A stretch of 12,074 nucleotides of DNA, taken from positions 1 through 12,074 of the forward strand of contig CASFLB010000031.1 of assembly GCA_949295395.1 (NCBI GenBank). Reading direction: 5' to 3'. Position numbers and translations under genes: made by a program. The notes beneath the pieces are model-generated. The model had not been told where the DNA came from, did not search any database, and worked only from the letters and a program-made list of their open reading frames with translations. This document shows positions 1 through 7,031 of this stretch, piece after piece. Source of the DNA: an uncultured Pseudomonadota bacterium. GTDB lineage: Bacteria > Pseudomonadota > Alphaproteobacteria > RF32 > CAG-239. Numbering within the stretch: the stretch's first letter is position 1; every line of letters starts with the position of its first letter.

Positions 1-415
1 TGGGCAAGACGGAACACATTCGGTGTAATAGTTTCCATAGGGGCATTTTTTACCGCCAAGCTTATAGCCTTCGGGGCATGAGGTAACCGTATAGCCTTCT
101 TTGATGCAACGGTTCGTGTTATCGGGATTATAATCCTCTGGGTCTCCGTCAATCAAATCTTCGGCATTACCAAATAAATAGCCGCTGCATTCTTCTGTGT
201 CTGAAATAAAACAGACCGAAGCTAATTTAATTTCTTGTGATTTTGTTTGTGGAGACAAGCTCCGAGAATGGAAATCGAGGTGTGTGTGACGTGTGTTGAT
301 ATGTCGCTTTTCATTCACTCTCGAAAAAAGAAACATCTGCTGTTGCGCTTTGAGGCATAATTTCTGCCGCAAAAAGCACTGCGGTTATTGCCGCAATGTG
401 TTTTATCTTCAACAT
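1..415 (-). pseudogene. Cysteine-rich secreted protein, frameshifted after signal peptide, 3' end outside window
   Basis: A start ATG at 415, with an AAGGTG ribosome site five bases upstream, opens a 34-residue frame (311-415). It encodes a clear signal peptide (MLKIKHIAAITAVLFAA..., cleavage after SATA) and ends at TGA in 311-313. A second frame, open from ATG 336 down to base 1 (112 codons), encodes a cysteine-rich protein with segments such as RCIKEGYTVTSCPEGYKLGG and KCPYGNYYTECVPSCP. Dropping one base from the A6 run at 324-329 (T6 on the coding strand) fuses the signal peptide to this body. I infer one secreted gene that is a pseudogene, a slippage-controlled gene, or a sequence error. 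Similar CPxGY-rich exported proteins are, to my recollection, common in gut alphaproteobacterial genomes; their function is unknown. A body-only protein starting at 336 would lack the signal peptide and has no good ribosome site. Confidence 0.6.
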
Positions 416-436
416 AATAGCACCTTTTTAACTTAT

Positions 437-505
437 CTCCACGACTCGAGTATATCATAAAAAGGATTTACTTTCAACAGCCATTTTTAGGACAGGCTGA
501 ATTTT
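437..505 (-). repeat. 69-nt promoter repeat, left copy
   Basis: Read on the minus strand, this block aligns without gaps to 11868-11936 on the plus strand, with about 10 mismatches in 69 bases counted by hand. Conservation covers both promoter boxes, about 30 bases upstream of the -35 (AATTCAGCCTRTCCT core) and the TCGAGTCGTG stretch after the -10. The two copies point outward. Each precedes a secreted-protein gene, so they look like members of a co-regulated or duplicated gene family. Confidence 0.8.
449..477 (-). promoter_or_regulatory. Sigma70-type promoter for the cysteine-rich secreted gene
   Basis: On the minus strand the -35 box is TTGAAA (472-477) and the -10 box is TATACT (449-454), separated by exactly 17 bases. 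The start codon at 415 lies about 34 bases below the -10. The whole region is duplicated at 11868-11936, which supports it as a functional promoter. Confidence 0.8.
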
Positions 506-536
506 TGATGAAATTGTCCTCTCTTTATTTACATGG

Positions 537-565
537 TTGACGAATGAAACTTTTGGCGTTAAATT
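537..565 (+). promoter_or_regulatory. Probable promoter of the HAD phosphatase gene
   Basis: TTGACG (537-542) and TAAATT (560-565) are separated by 17 bases. A transcript starting near 572 would carry the AGGGAG ribosome site at 588-593 and the TTG start at 600. This arrangement argues against using the earlier in-frame TTG at 537, which would be part of the -35 box. Confidence 0.5.
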
Positions 566-599
566 GTTTCGGGTTGGGTACTTTTTTAGGGAGTCTGAT

Positions 600-1286
600 T
601 TGCCTGATTTTTGCAAACATAATGTCATTTGGGATTTGGATAATACACTCTATCGTATTACCCCAGAATTTGCCGATATGCTTGACGAAGCAACGGCTGT
701 CGCTGCTATTGAAGATTTTCATCTGCCTCTTTCTTTTGAAGAAGCAAAAGCTAAAGTTAAAGAATCTTACGCCACTTATCGCGACGGCGGTGAGATTTTT
801 GTGCGCGAATATGGCATTTCTCCGAAAGATATGTTTGTGGCTTATCATAACCGTAAACCTATTTCGCCCATCGTCCCTTATGCCGGTATTCTTGAAAAAT
901 TGCAAAAACTGCCTATCAATCAATTTATTTTTTCTACCAGCTCTCGTGATGTCTGTGAGAAAATTTTGCGTCATATCGGACTTTATGATTTCTTTAAAGG
1001 GCGCTTCTACTCGGTTGAAGATTTTAATTGTTATAAAAAAAATGAAAATGCTGATGTTTACCGCAAACTTTGCGAACGGATTTGCGTTAATCCTCATGAT
1101 TGCATTTTCGTAGACGATAGTTATTCAAACCTTGAATTTGCCAAAGAAATAGGTATGACAACCGTGCGCATCTTTTATAATCAAAATTCGGCTAAAGATA
1201 AAACTTATATTGATGCCGCTTACAAGGGTATTGAAGCTTTTCTTGATGATTTTCCAAAACTGCTTGCCGCTTGCGCCATTGCTTAG
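600..1286 (+). CDS. HAD-family pyrimidine 5'-nucleotidase
   Basis: This is a cytosolic HAD-superfamily phosphohydrolase, best matched to the pyrimidine 5'-nucleotidase group (HAD subfamily IA), which dephosphorylates nucleoside monophosphates. Counted from TTG 600 (228 residues), motif I is WDLDNTLY with nucleophile Asp12 and Asp14. Motif II is FIFSTSS, a lysine-rich YKKNENADVYRK region supplies motif III, and motif IV is IFVDDS followed by NLEFAKEIGMTTV. A helical cap lies between motifs I and II. I chose TTG 600 because AGGGAG sits six bases upstream and because family members begin about 10 residues before motif I. The frame stays open upstream to TTG 537 (249 residues), but that stretch contains a promoter-like sequence. 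The stop overlaps the converging gene by four bases. The substrate is inferred from family resemblance only. Confidence 0.85.
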   Translation: MPDFCKHNVIWDLDNTLYRITPEFADMLDEATAVAAIEDFHLPLSFEEAKAKVKESYATYRDGGEIFVREYGISPKDMFVAYHNRKPISPIVPYAGILEKLQKLPINQFIFSTSSRDVCEKILRHIGLYDFFKGRFYSVEDFNCYKKNENADVYRKLCERICVNPHDCIFVDDSYSNLEFAKEIGMTTVRIFYNQNSAKDKTYIDAAYKGIEAFLDDFPKLLAACAIA

Positions 1287-1963
1287 TCGTGTTCCTCATG
1301 ATAGCGGCGGCAGAGGTTTCCTTCCATTTGGTAATTCTTATGGTTGTCGAGCTTTTTTTGCTCTCTCAAAAGCTCTTTCTTGAAAAATTCTATCAACGGG
1401 CTTAACTGCCTCATGTAGGCGTTGATTAAGTCTTGTGTGGCCTTTTCGCTGTCGTTTTTGTTGCGGATTTCAATCGGTGGCGTGTTGCGAACAATCGCTT
1501 CAATACTTTCCTTCAACTTCGGCAAAAAATATCTTAACGCTGCTGTATTTATTTGTTGGTGAGTTTGCTCGTGACGCAACACAACATTATATTCGCAACT
1601 ACCTTCTTTTAATTCACGTGATAGCAAAATTTCGGGATCTTGATAACCGACAAAAAACTCAACATCAACCGGCATAACGCAATATGTTCCGGCTCGATTC
1701 TTCTTTCTTACCGTATTGGCCGAGACCCGATAGATAACACTGACTAACGCCAACCCTGATGCAAATAACCCCTGTTCTACGATACCATATTCTTTACCGA
1801 TTTTCGTTAATTCTTGCTTGCTTTTTGAGCGGTTATACGTCAATCGGCCATAAGATGTCATGAATTTTATTTCGGGCGACGGAATATAATCCCCACAAAT
1901 ATCAGAGGCAAAAACTCTGAACGGAATTAAAATCAATGTTAATATAAAAAAAATCTTTTTCAT
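1283..1963 (-). CDS. Secreted HExxH-motif protein, putative metalloprotease-like
   Basis: The 226-residue product starts with a signal peptide (MKKIFFILTLILIPFRVFA, cleavage after residue 19) and should be periplasmic. Residues 129-137 read LRHEQTHQQ, giving the zinc-protease motif HEQTH at 131-135, preceded by CEYNVV. Four cysteines in the mature part (about 23, 95, 123 and 218) could form disulfides. The C-terminal third is highly charged and predicted helical. I do not recognise the exact family; a DUF922-like Zn-dependent protease is one possibility, not established. No third zinc ligand can be assigned by eye. It converges with the HAD gene (four-base overlap) and diverges from the small secreted gene across 43 bases. 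An AGGGT ribosome-like site precedes the start. Confidence 0.7.
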   Translation of the reverse strand: MKKIFFILTLILIPFRVFASDICGDYIPSPEIKFMTSYGRLTYNRSKSKQELTKIGKEYGIVEQGLFASGLALVSVIYRVSANTVRKKNRAGTYCVMPVDVEFFVGYQDPEILLSRELKEGSCEYNVVLRHEQTHQQINTAALRYFLPKLKESIEAIVRNTPPIEIRNKNDSEKATQDLINAYMRQLSPLIEFFKKELLREQKKLDNHKNYQMEGNLCRRYHEEHD

Positions 1964-2006
1964 GTAGTCTACCCTATATTAAGTTTCTTAATTTTGGGTT
2001 ACGCTG

Positions 2007-2435
2007 ATGCCTTTTTCTAAAATAATGCTCATTTGCGCTTGTTGTTTATATGCCCTTTCCTCACAGGCACAATATGTGCGCAAACAGCTAAAGCCAGCTT
2101 TTTTCATTCCTGAACAAGAGCTTTCTTATCAAGAAAAACTTCCGCCTATTCCAATGGTTCAACCTCAAACCTCCCTCGAAACAGTAAAAAAAGTTTCTGC
2201 CCCAAGTGACGAGCCCTCGGCCACAAACACACCCTCACCTTCTAAGCAAAAATCGACTATAACCGTAAACAAACCAATTCTTGATGAAGAGATTCATCCT
2301 GATTACAAAGAAAAATATGATGATTATCTCAATGATTTAAAAATTATTGAAGAAACAGGAAAAATTCCCGCCAACAAATCTCTTGAGCAAGATTTGAAAA
2401 AAATGAACTCCAATATTCCTTTTGAGGTTAAATAG
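2007..2435 (+). CDS. Small exported hypothetical protein, proline-rich
   Basis: This 142-residue product has an N-terminal hydrophobic signal (KIMLICACCLYALSSQA, cleavage near residue 21). A disordered proline/serine/threonine linker follows (about 45-90), then an acidic-basic helical tail with YKEKYDDYLNDLKIIEETGK. The cysteines lie within the hydrophobic stretch and no convincing lipobox follows it, so a soluble periplasmic protein is more likely than a lipoprotein. I do not recognise a family. The start at 2007 lacks a clear Shine-Dalgarno; ATG 2025 is an alternative that would still leave a short signal peptide. The 3' end overlaps the converging permease gene by eight bases. Confidence 0.6.
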   Translation: MPFSKIMLICACCLYALSSQAQYVRKQLKPAFFIPEQELSYQEKLPPIPMVQPQTSLETVKKVSAPSDEPSATNTPSPSKQKSTITVNKPILDEEIHPDYKEKYDDYLNDLKIIEETGKIPANKSLEQDLKKMNSNIPFEVK

Positions 2436-3477
2436 ATTGCTTCATATTTGAAACATCGCTCGCCGGACGGCTTATCTTACGATAGATATAAACCGCAATC
2501 GGAACTCCGAGCAACATTCCCCACATTCCAATCATACTATGCGCAATGTACAAAATGATTAAAGTCATGACCGGATTAATATGCATGACCGACGACACAA
2601 TCCTTGGATTTAGGACATAGGCCTCTAATGTGTGAATAAACAATATCATCATCAAAGCCCAAAAACCAAGTTCCATTCCCCCGCTGTTTACCGCCATCAA
2701 AATCACCGGAACCGATGAAATCCACATTCCTAAAACCGGTATTAATCCACACATGAAGACAATCGTGCATAACAAAACAATCGCCTTTACTCCCATGAGG
2801 TGCAAGAAAAAGGCTGTTAACAGCGTGTTTATGGCGGATATCATCAGTTGTGCTCGAAAATTTTCGCCCACGACCTTGGCGAATAGAATGATACTGTCTG
2901 AAGTTTCGCGATATGATTCGGCCAATCGGGTGAAACGCAAACGACGAACACCTCGCGATAATACCGGCAAATCAAACATAATTAAGAAACTGAATAAGAT
3001 GGCTAAAAAGAACCATCCCATATAATGGATACCTTGTTCCAGCGCCGTGCTTACTCCGTTCCATGCACTTACAAGCATACTTTCCGGAAACAGTGCTTCT
3101 TTAATTTGCGGTAATAACGGTGCTATAAATTCGTTGCGGCTCAAATTCGTATTAAGCCAATTTTTTACAGAACTCATGCTTTGAGGCAATTGTTCCGTAA
3201 AATTTATGGTTTCGGTTAAAATATGTGATGGGATATAAGCTAAAAAGGCAATTACTCCCATTAAAAACAGCACATAAACACAGACCACCAGCACCCGTCG
3301 ATTGAAATGATATTTTCGACGAAGCCAATGCGTGATTCCTGAAACGATAAAACACATTATAAAGGTTATAAAAACAAGACCAAACATATTACGGAACAAA
3401 TATAACAGCCCCATAAATACGGCCCAAATAAAATAAACACGGTTTATGCGGATAAATTCTGAAATATTGAATGTCAT
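2428..3477 (-). CDS. AI-2E family transporter (PerM/YdiK-like permease)
   Basis: A 349-residue polytopic inner-membrane protein of the AI-2E transporter family (PF01594). It has paired hydrophobic helices near the N-terminus (about 14-30, 33-50 and 61-82). A soluble stretch with TEQLPQSMSSVKNWLNTNL follows, then the family's C-terminal signature GLIPVLGMWISSVPVILMA and LEAYVLNPRIVSS, ending with MWGMLLGVPIAVYIY. Members are associated with export of AI-2, sodium/proton exchange or other small molecules, so the substrate here cannot be deduced. Length is normal for the family. A ribosome site AAAGGA lies about eight bases before ATG. A terminator hairpin separates it from the TrcR gene upstream, so it should have its own promoter in 3478-3570, but I found no convincing boxes there. 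Confidence 0.9.
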   Translation of the reverse strand: MTFNISEFIRINRVYFIWAVFMGLLYLFRNMFGLVFITFIMCFIVSGITHWLRRKYHFNRRVLVVCVYVLFLMGVIAFLAYIPSHILTETINFTEQLPQSMSSVKNWLNTNLSRNEFIAPLLPQIKEALFPESMLVSAWNGVSTALEQGIHYMGWFFLAILFSFLIMFDLPVLSRGVRRLRFTRLAESYRETSDSIILFAKVVGENFRAQLMISAINTLLTAFFLHLMGVKAIVLLCTIVFMCGLIPVLGMWISSVPVILMAVNSGGMELGFWALMMILFIHTLEAYVLNPRIVSSVMHINPVMTLIILYIAHSMIGMWGMLLGVPIAVYIYRKISRPASDVSNMKQSI

Positions 3478-3570
3478 GTTTTTTCCTTTAAATCTTTTTG
3501 TGCTGATTTAATTTTATTTCGTTTTTGTAAATGATGGATTAATGTTGTTTAAAAAATTTTTCTATTCACA

Positions 3571-3601
3571 AAAAAACCTGAGCTTTTAACTCAGGTTTTT
3601 T
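3571..3601 (-). terminator. Rho-independent terminator, TrcR gene (possibly bidirectional)
   Basis: A 12-base stem AAAAAACCTGAG (3571-3582) and CTCAGGTTTTTT (3590-3601) encloses a seven-base loop. It begins two bases after the TAA of the leftward TrcR gene and ends in a T run on that strand. The T run on the other side makes it potentially bidirectional. Confidence 0.85.
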
Positions 3602-3603
3602 CT

Positions 3604-4326
3604 TTATTTCTTTGATTTTGCTGTTTTAGCCTTTGACGTTGCCTTTTTCTTTTCCTTTTTAGCAGGTTTCTTGGCTTCTTTTTTTACAGTCTTTTTCGTT
3701 TCTTTTTTAGTGGCTTTTGCCTTCTTGGCTTTTTGCTGTTTTTTCTTTTCAGCCTTTTTTTCTGCCTTTGCTTGTGCTTTAGCCTCTTTTTGAGCTTCTT
3801 TTTCAACTTTGGCTTTGGTTAAGCTTATGGCTTTTTCCAAATCCTTTTCCGTACAAAGACCAATGGCAACCGGATTTTTCGGACGAATAACGGCCGAATC
3901 CTTATGTGTTCCGTTTTTAATGGCCTGAATGGTTGGTTTTGTTGTTCCGACTAATTTGCAAATTTGTGCTTCTGTCAGCTCCGGACAATTTTTTAATATC
4001 CAAGCAATTGCGTTTGGTTTATCATTTCTTTGAGATGGGGACAGAACCTTTTTTGCCTTTGCATTCTTTTCGCGAACGTTTAATTCCATTTTATTAGCTT
4101 GCAAACGAGCGCTTCCATCGGCTTCACAGCGTCTGATTTCTTCCCAGGTCAATTGGTTGGTGTCAACCGGCGATATACCCATAATATTAAAAGCAACATC
4201 GCCATCGGCAATGGCTTGAATTTCAAGCTCATGCAATTCGCAAAAATCTGCAATCTGTATAAAACTCAATGTTGTGTTTTCGACCAACCATACTGCCGTG
4301 GCTTTGGGCATTAACGGTGCTGTCAT
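3604..4326 (-). CDS. DUF1013/TrcR-family cell-cycle transcriptional regulator with lysine-rich tail
   Basis: Residues 1-165 match the alphaproteobacterial DUF1013 family, annotated as cell-cycle transcriptional regulator TrcR. Typical segments are MPKATAVWLVENTTLSFIQIADFC, HELEIQAIADGDV, a GISPVDTNQLTWEEI block and a second helix-turn-helix-like unit LTEAQICKLVGTTKPTIQAIKNGTH (about 117-141). The last 70 residues (171-240) are almost purely Lys, Ala, Glu and Thr, resembling a histone H1 tail. This tail could bind nucleic acid nonspecifically. AAAGGAAT precedes ATG 4326 by six bases. Only about 30 bases separate the start from the hairpin of the upstream gene. A TATAAT at 4397-4402 would place this transcript's start at the hairpin. 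The family assignment is from recognised sequence; function in this organism is inferred. Confidence 0.85.
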   Translation of the reverse strand: MTAPLMPKATAVWLVENTTLSFIQIADFCELHELEIQAIADGDVAFNIMGISPVDTNQLTWEEIRRCEADGSARLQANKMELNVREKNAKAKKVLSPSQRNDKPNAIAWILKNCPELTEAQICKLVGTTKPTIQAIKNGTHKDSAVIRPKNPVAIGLCTEKDLEKAISLTKAKVEKEAQKEAKAQAKAEKKAEKKKQQKAKKAKATKKETKKTVKKEAKKPAKKEKKKATSKAKTAKSKK

Positions 4327-4350
4327 TTTTTATTCCTTTCTTTATTTTCA

Positions 4351-4391
4351 AAAAAAAACATTCACTATTTTCTTCAAGAATAGTGAATGTT
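4351..4391 (-). terminator. Terminator hairpin after the PPC-like gene, possibly also the 5' leader of the TrcR mRNA
   Basis: On the minus strand, AACATTCACTATT (rc of 4379-4391) pairs with AATAGTGAATGTT (rc of 4357-4369) around a nine-base loop, and a run of eight T follows (4358-4351). It lies about 35 bases past the TAA at 4427 and is a standard intrinsic terminator. Confidence 0.85.
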
Positions 4392-4396
4392 TCATG

Positions 4397-4402
4397 ATTA
4401 TA
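4397..4402 (-). promoter_or_regulatory. TATAAT -10 element upstream of the TrcR gene
   Basis: Minus-strand CTTGTATAAT places a perfect -10 box immediately upstream of the terminator hairpin, with a predicted start near 4390, at the hairpin's outer edge. No good -35 box is visible 16-18 bases upstream. It is the only promoter-like sequence found between the PPC-like gene and the TrcR start. Confidence 0.35.
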
Positions 4403-4426
4403 CAAGTTCTTTTTTTATCTTTGGGC

Positions 4427-5260
4427 TTAATATTTACTATTATTTTGATATATCCGTGCTAAATTAAGATAACCATTTGCTAGCATATCTGCTGCTCCTT
4501 GATATCTTGTTGCTTGTATTTCCAGCGCATTTACGGCTGATAAACTTCCTGTTGCGCTGTTACTTATCATAGGGACATGACTTGTTTTTTTATTTTTACT
4601 ATCCTCTGACTTACTTTCCGTCGTTACATAGTCATGTTTATAATTTTCACCTTGTTTTATTTGCATAACATAGGCTAAATCTTTCTTTTCATCATAGTCT
4701 TCCGTACGGCTGACTTTAATATAAAAATCACCTTTTTTAGCTTTATACTCACCGTTCAGCAATTGTTCCATAGCAATATATTCATCACTACCTTCTTCAG
4801 CTGTCGAATCGGCGATTAATACTTCTTTTCCGTTTTTATAGGTATAGACTTGTATTTGCAATCCTTCGCCATTTTCTCCAAGCAAGCCATATTTGGCAGC
4901 CTCCTTGGCTTTTTCTTCCTGTTCTTTGGCATAGCCTTCCGGATCTGTTAATTTTTTCAATTCGTCAAGTTTGGCTTGATATTCCGATAGATCCAAAACG
5001 CTTTCATCTTCACTGGCACCACTTCGTAAGGATATGCTCAATTTCCCATTTGATTGAACCTGTATTTTATACATATCTAATGTATCATTATTTGCTAATT
5101 GGCCTACCGTGCTGATTCGGGCGTAGTTTAAGCGCATATACCCCAGGTCGCGTGCATTAGCAAAGGTCTCGTCAATATCATTAACGTCCGTTATGCTTTT
5201 TTCCCAGTGGCTAACACCGTTGTCATCTAAGTTTGTGCTGCGAGGAATCGTAAGCGACAT
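4427..5260 (-). CDS. Hypothetical protein with possible PPC-like beta-sandwich
   Basis: The 277-residue product has no signal peptide or membrane helix. Residues 58-80 (DTLDMYKIQVQSNGKLSISL), 134-152 (LQIQVYTYKNGKEVLIADS) and 170-204 (EYKAKKGDFYIKVSR... LAYVMQIKQG) follow the strand order of bacterial pre-peptidase C-terminal (PPC) domains. A charged helical insertion (92-125) interrupts it. The tail (about 240-277) is a predicted helix, SAVNALEIQATRYQGAADML then NLARIYQ. The PPC assignment is my inference from pattern, not a confirmed match. A strong ribosome site (AGAAGGAGAG) and a promoter at 5293-5321 give it its own transcript, ended by the hairpin at 4351-4391. If it is exported, the route would be non-classical, because the N-terminus MSLTIPRSTN is polar. 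The role is unknown. Confidence 0.65.
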   Translation of the reverse strand: MSLTIPRSTNLDDNGVSHWEKSITDVNDIDETFANARDLGYMRLNYARISTVGQLANNDTLDMYKIQVQSNGKLSISLRSGASEDESVLDLSEYQAKLDELKKLTDPEGYAKEQEEKAKEAAKYGLLGENGEGLQIQVYTYKNGKEVLIADSTAEEGSDEYIAMEQLLNGEYKAKKGDFYIKVSRTEDYDEKKDLAYVMQIKQGENYKHDYVTTESKSEDSKNKKTSHVPMISNSATGSLSAVNALEIQATRYQGAADMLANGYLNLARIYQNNSKY

Positions 5261-5292
5261 TGTCTCTCTCCTTCTATGCTCCTAACTTTTTC

Positions 5293-5321
5293 AGTTTAGC
5301 ATAATTTTATTACTTTCGCAA
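5293..5321 (-). promoter_or_regulatory. Promoter of the PPC-like gene
   Basis: Minus strand TTGCGA (5316-5321) and TAAACT (5293-5298) have a 17-base spacer. They lie in the 69-base gap after the stop of the membrane cyclase-like gene. The -10 is about 32 bases above the ATG and its AGAAGGAGAG ribosome site. Confidence 0.6.
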
Positions 5322-5329
5322 TTAAATTT

Positions 5330-6952
5330 TTAAAGTTTCAATTTGAATAAGCCAACTGATTTTCCACTTATTTCAAGTTTTTTAATTCCCAAATCTTCCA
5401 ACTCAAAAGCTTGTCCTCTTAAAACCTTGGCGATATTTTCATCCATTATAATTTCTCCGTCATAGGTTTGGCCCATTAAATCGTTTATTTCATCTTTTCT
5501 TTCTTCTAGCTCTTCCTTTTTGCCTTCTACCAAAACAATCTTTTCCGCAATGATCAAATTTTCATCATTCATTTCTTCCATGTAGTTTTGCGCATCTCCT
5601 AAAATTTCTTCGGCGCATTTTGCTCCTTGAACCATGTTCGAAAACTGTATGCTCACCATTGTTTTGTCTGACGAAATAATTACTCCGTTATATTTTCCGG
5701 CTAAATTCCTAATGATGTTCTGTATCGATTCGCTGATGGTATTTACATATTCCTGCGGGTTTTTATCGTTTCCGTTATAAAGTATACGCACAAAAACATT
5801 TACAAGTCCCATAACATAGCTTTTTTCTTCTTTTTTCGGGGCTTTTTGTTGTTTTTGAACTTCTTCTTCCTTCTTTTTTTGTTGGTATGTTATTGTGTTT
5901 AATTTACTCCATTTACCAAAGGTTATACGTAACAAATCCCAATCAAACTCTTCACCATGAAGTTGTTGTGACATTAAATAGGCACCGACACCGGTTAAAA
6001 ATATAGCAACTTTCGTATCCTGATAGGTGTTTTTGGCCTCATAAAAAGCTGATACATTTACATCTTTACCGTCAATAATGCTAAAGGCTTCGTGCAAAAG
6101 AGAATTTGCTTGTGCCATATTTAATTTATGGTAGCGCCCCAATTCCATGCAGGCACCATAAACCAAAAATCTTAAACCGAGGCGATTAAAATCATCCGCT
6201 ATTGATATACGACTATCCATACGAGATATCATTTGGCTTAGAAAGCTGACAATCTTTCGTTTATCTCGCATTTCGGCTTCCGGAAATGACGGAACAACAT
6301 CCGGCGACACTCCGGAATTTAGATTATATAGCCTTATTATCGCATCGGCCTTGTTCAAAAACTTTTTTTCGGGTATTGTTTTTTTGCGACGACGGCGCAA
6401 TCCAAAAACTTGCCATGGAACCTTTTTTAAAATCAATGGAACCGCAATTAATAAAAACAGTCCAAAAAAGCATAAAAACAGTATGGTTTTTGTTGATTCT
6501 TCCGGCATTGTTTCTTCAACAAGCGGCAAAGAAAGTGTGACAACTAAATTTGCAAACAATAAGCTGAAAATGATTATCAAAATCAATTTAATCACAGCCA
6601 TTGTAACACTTTTGGCTGAGTTTGTCTGTTCTTCCACAGCGTAGAATATATTGTTTACATCACCGTCATCTTCTTTGAAAGAACGATTTTCTTTGTTGAA
6701 AAAGTTTCCACTTTCTCCTCGAGCCTTTTTCTTTGATTTTTTTTCAACGATATTTACAAACTCTACGGTTTCTTGATAATTGTTATCCATGACATTAAAT
6801 TTTTCACGAATTAACTTTACCGACACATTATCATGTTCTAATTCTCGAGCATATTTTACGGCTAAATCGTGTTGTTCTTCCGGAAATCTTTCTTCCAACT
6901 TCCAGCCTGTACCCCTATCGACATAAACTTCGTAGTGTGTAATATCTACCAT
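5330..6952 (-). CDS. Two-helix membrane protein with degenerate class III nucleotidyl-cyclase-like C-terminus
   Basis: A 540-residue protein with four visible parts. Residues 1-70 form a small domain (THYEVYVDRGTGWKLEERF) resembling the N-terminus of some alphaproteobacterial hypothetical membrane proteins. Two transmembrane helices lie at about 116-143 and 155-175, followed by a basic RRRRKK stop-transfer at 186-191. A helical cytosolic domain spans 200-350, then a K/E/Q-rich coiled linker (358-377). Residues 378-540 follow the cyclase homology fold: strand GLVNVFVRI, then NGVIISSDKTMVSIQF, then GEIIMDENIAKVLRG, ending LEDLGIKKLEISGKSVGLFKLK, like the usual lKGl..p...y ending. The first metal aspartate (F-x-D) is replaced by Arg389, and the N/R transition-state residues are not found. 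It is therefore probably catalytically inactive, a sensor or scaffold. GGAAAAGG precedes ATG. No promoter of its own is clear; read-through from L31 is likely. Confidence 0.65.
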   Translation of the reverse strand: MVDITHYEVYVDRGTGWKLEERFPEEQHDLAVKYARELEHDNVSVKLIREKFNVMDNNYQETVEFVNIVEKKSKKKARGESGNFFNKENRSFKEDDGDVNNIFYAVEEQTNSAKSVTMAVIKLILIIIFSLLFANLVVTLSLPLVEETMPEESTKTILFLCFFGLFLLIAVPLILKKVPWQVFGLRRRRKKTIPEKKFLNKADAIIRLYNLNSGVSPDVVPSFPEAEMRDKRKIVSFLSQMISRMDSRISIADDFNRLGLRFLVYGACMELGRYHKLNMAQANSLLHEAFSIIDGKDVNVSAFYEAKNTYQDTKVAIFLTGVGAYLMSQQLHGEEFDWDLLRITFGKWSKLNTITYQQKKKEEEVQKQQKAPKKEEKSYVMGLVNVFVRILYNGNDKNPQEYVNTISESIQNIIRNLAGKYNGVIISSDKTMVSIQFSNMVQGAKCAEEILGDAQNYMEEMNDENLIIAEKIVLVEGKKEELEERKDEINDLMGQTYDGEIIMDENIAKVLRGQAFELEDLGIKKLEISGKSVGLFKLKL

Positions 6953-6971
6953 TGCCTTTTCCTAAAAACAC

Positions 6972-7005
6972 AAAAAACCTGAGCTTAGTATACCAAACTC
7001 AGGTT
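6972..7005 (-). terminator. Terminator after L31
   Basis: Minus-strand AACCTGAG (rc 6998-7005) pairs with CTCAGGTT (rc 6976-6983) around a 14-base loop and is followed by a T run (6977-6972). It uses the same stem sequence as the terminator at 3571-3601. It lies between L31 and the membrane protein start, only about 20 bases before the latter, so partial read-through is plausible. The loop contains TATACT, a possible -10 box. Confidence 0.75.
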
Positions 7006-7031
7006 AATAAAACTTAAATCTTCCGATAGAC

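Noticed and set aside
537..599. Longer HAD protein starting at TTG 537
   Set aside because: There is no ribosome site before it, its first codons form a -35 box, and AGGGAG plus TTG at 600 fits the family's usual N-terminus.
525..1097. Leftward 190-codon open frame opposite the HAD gene
   Set aside because: It is antisense to a clearly recognised protein, lacks a ribosome site and has no recognisable features.
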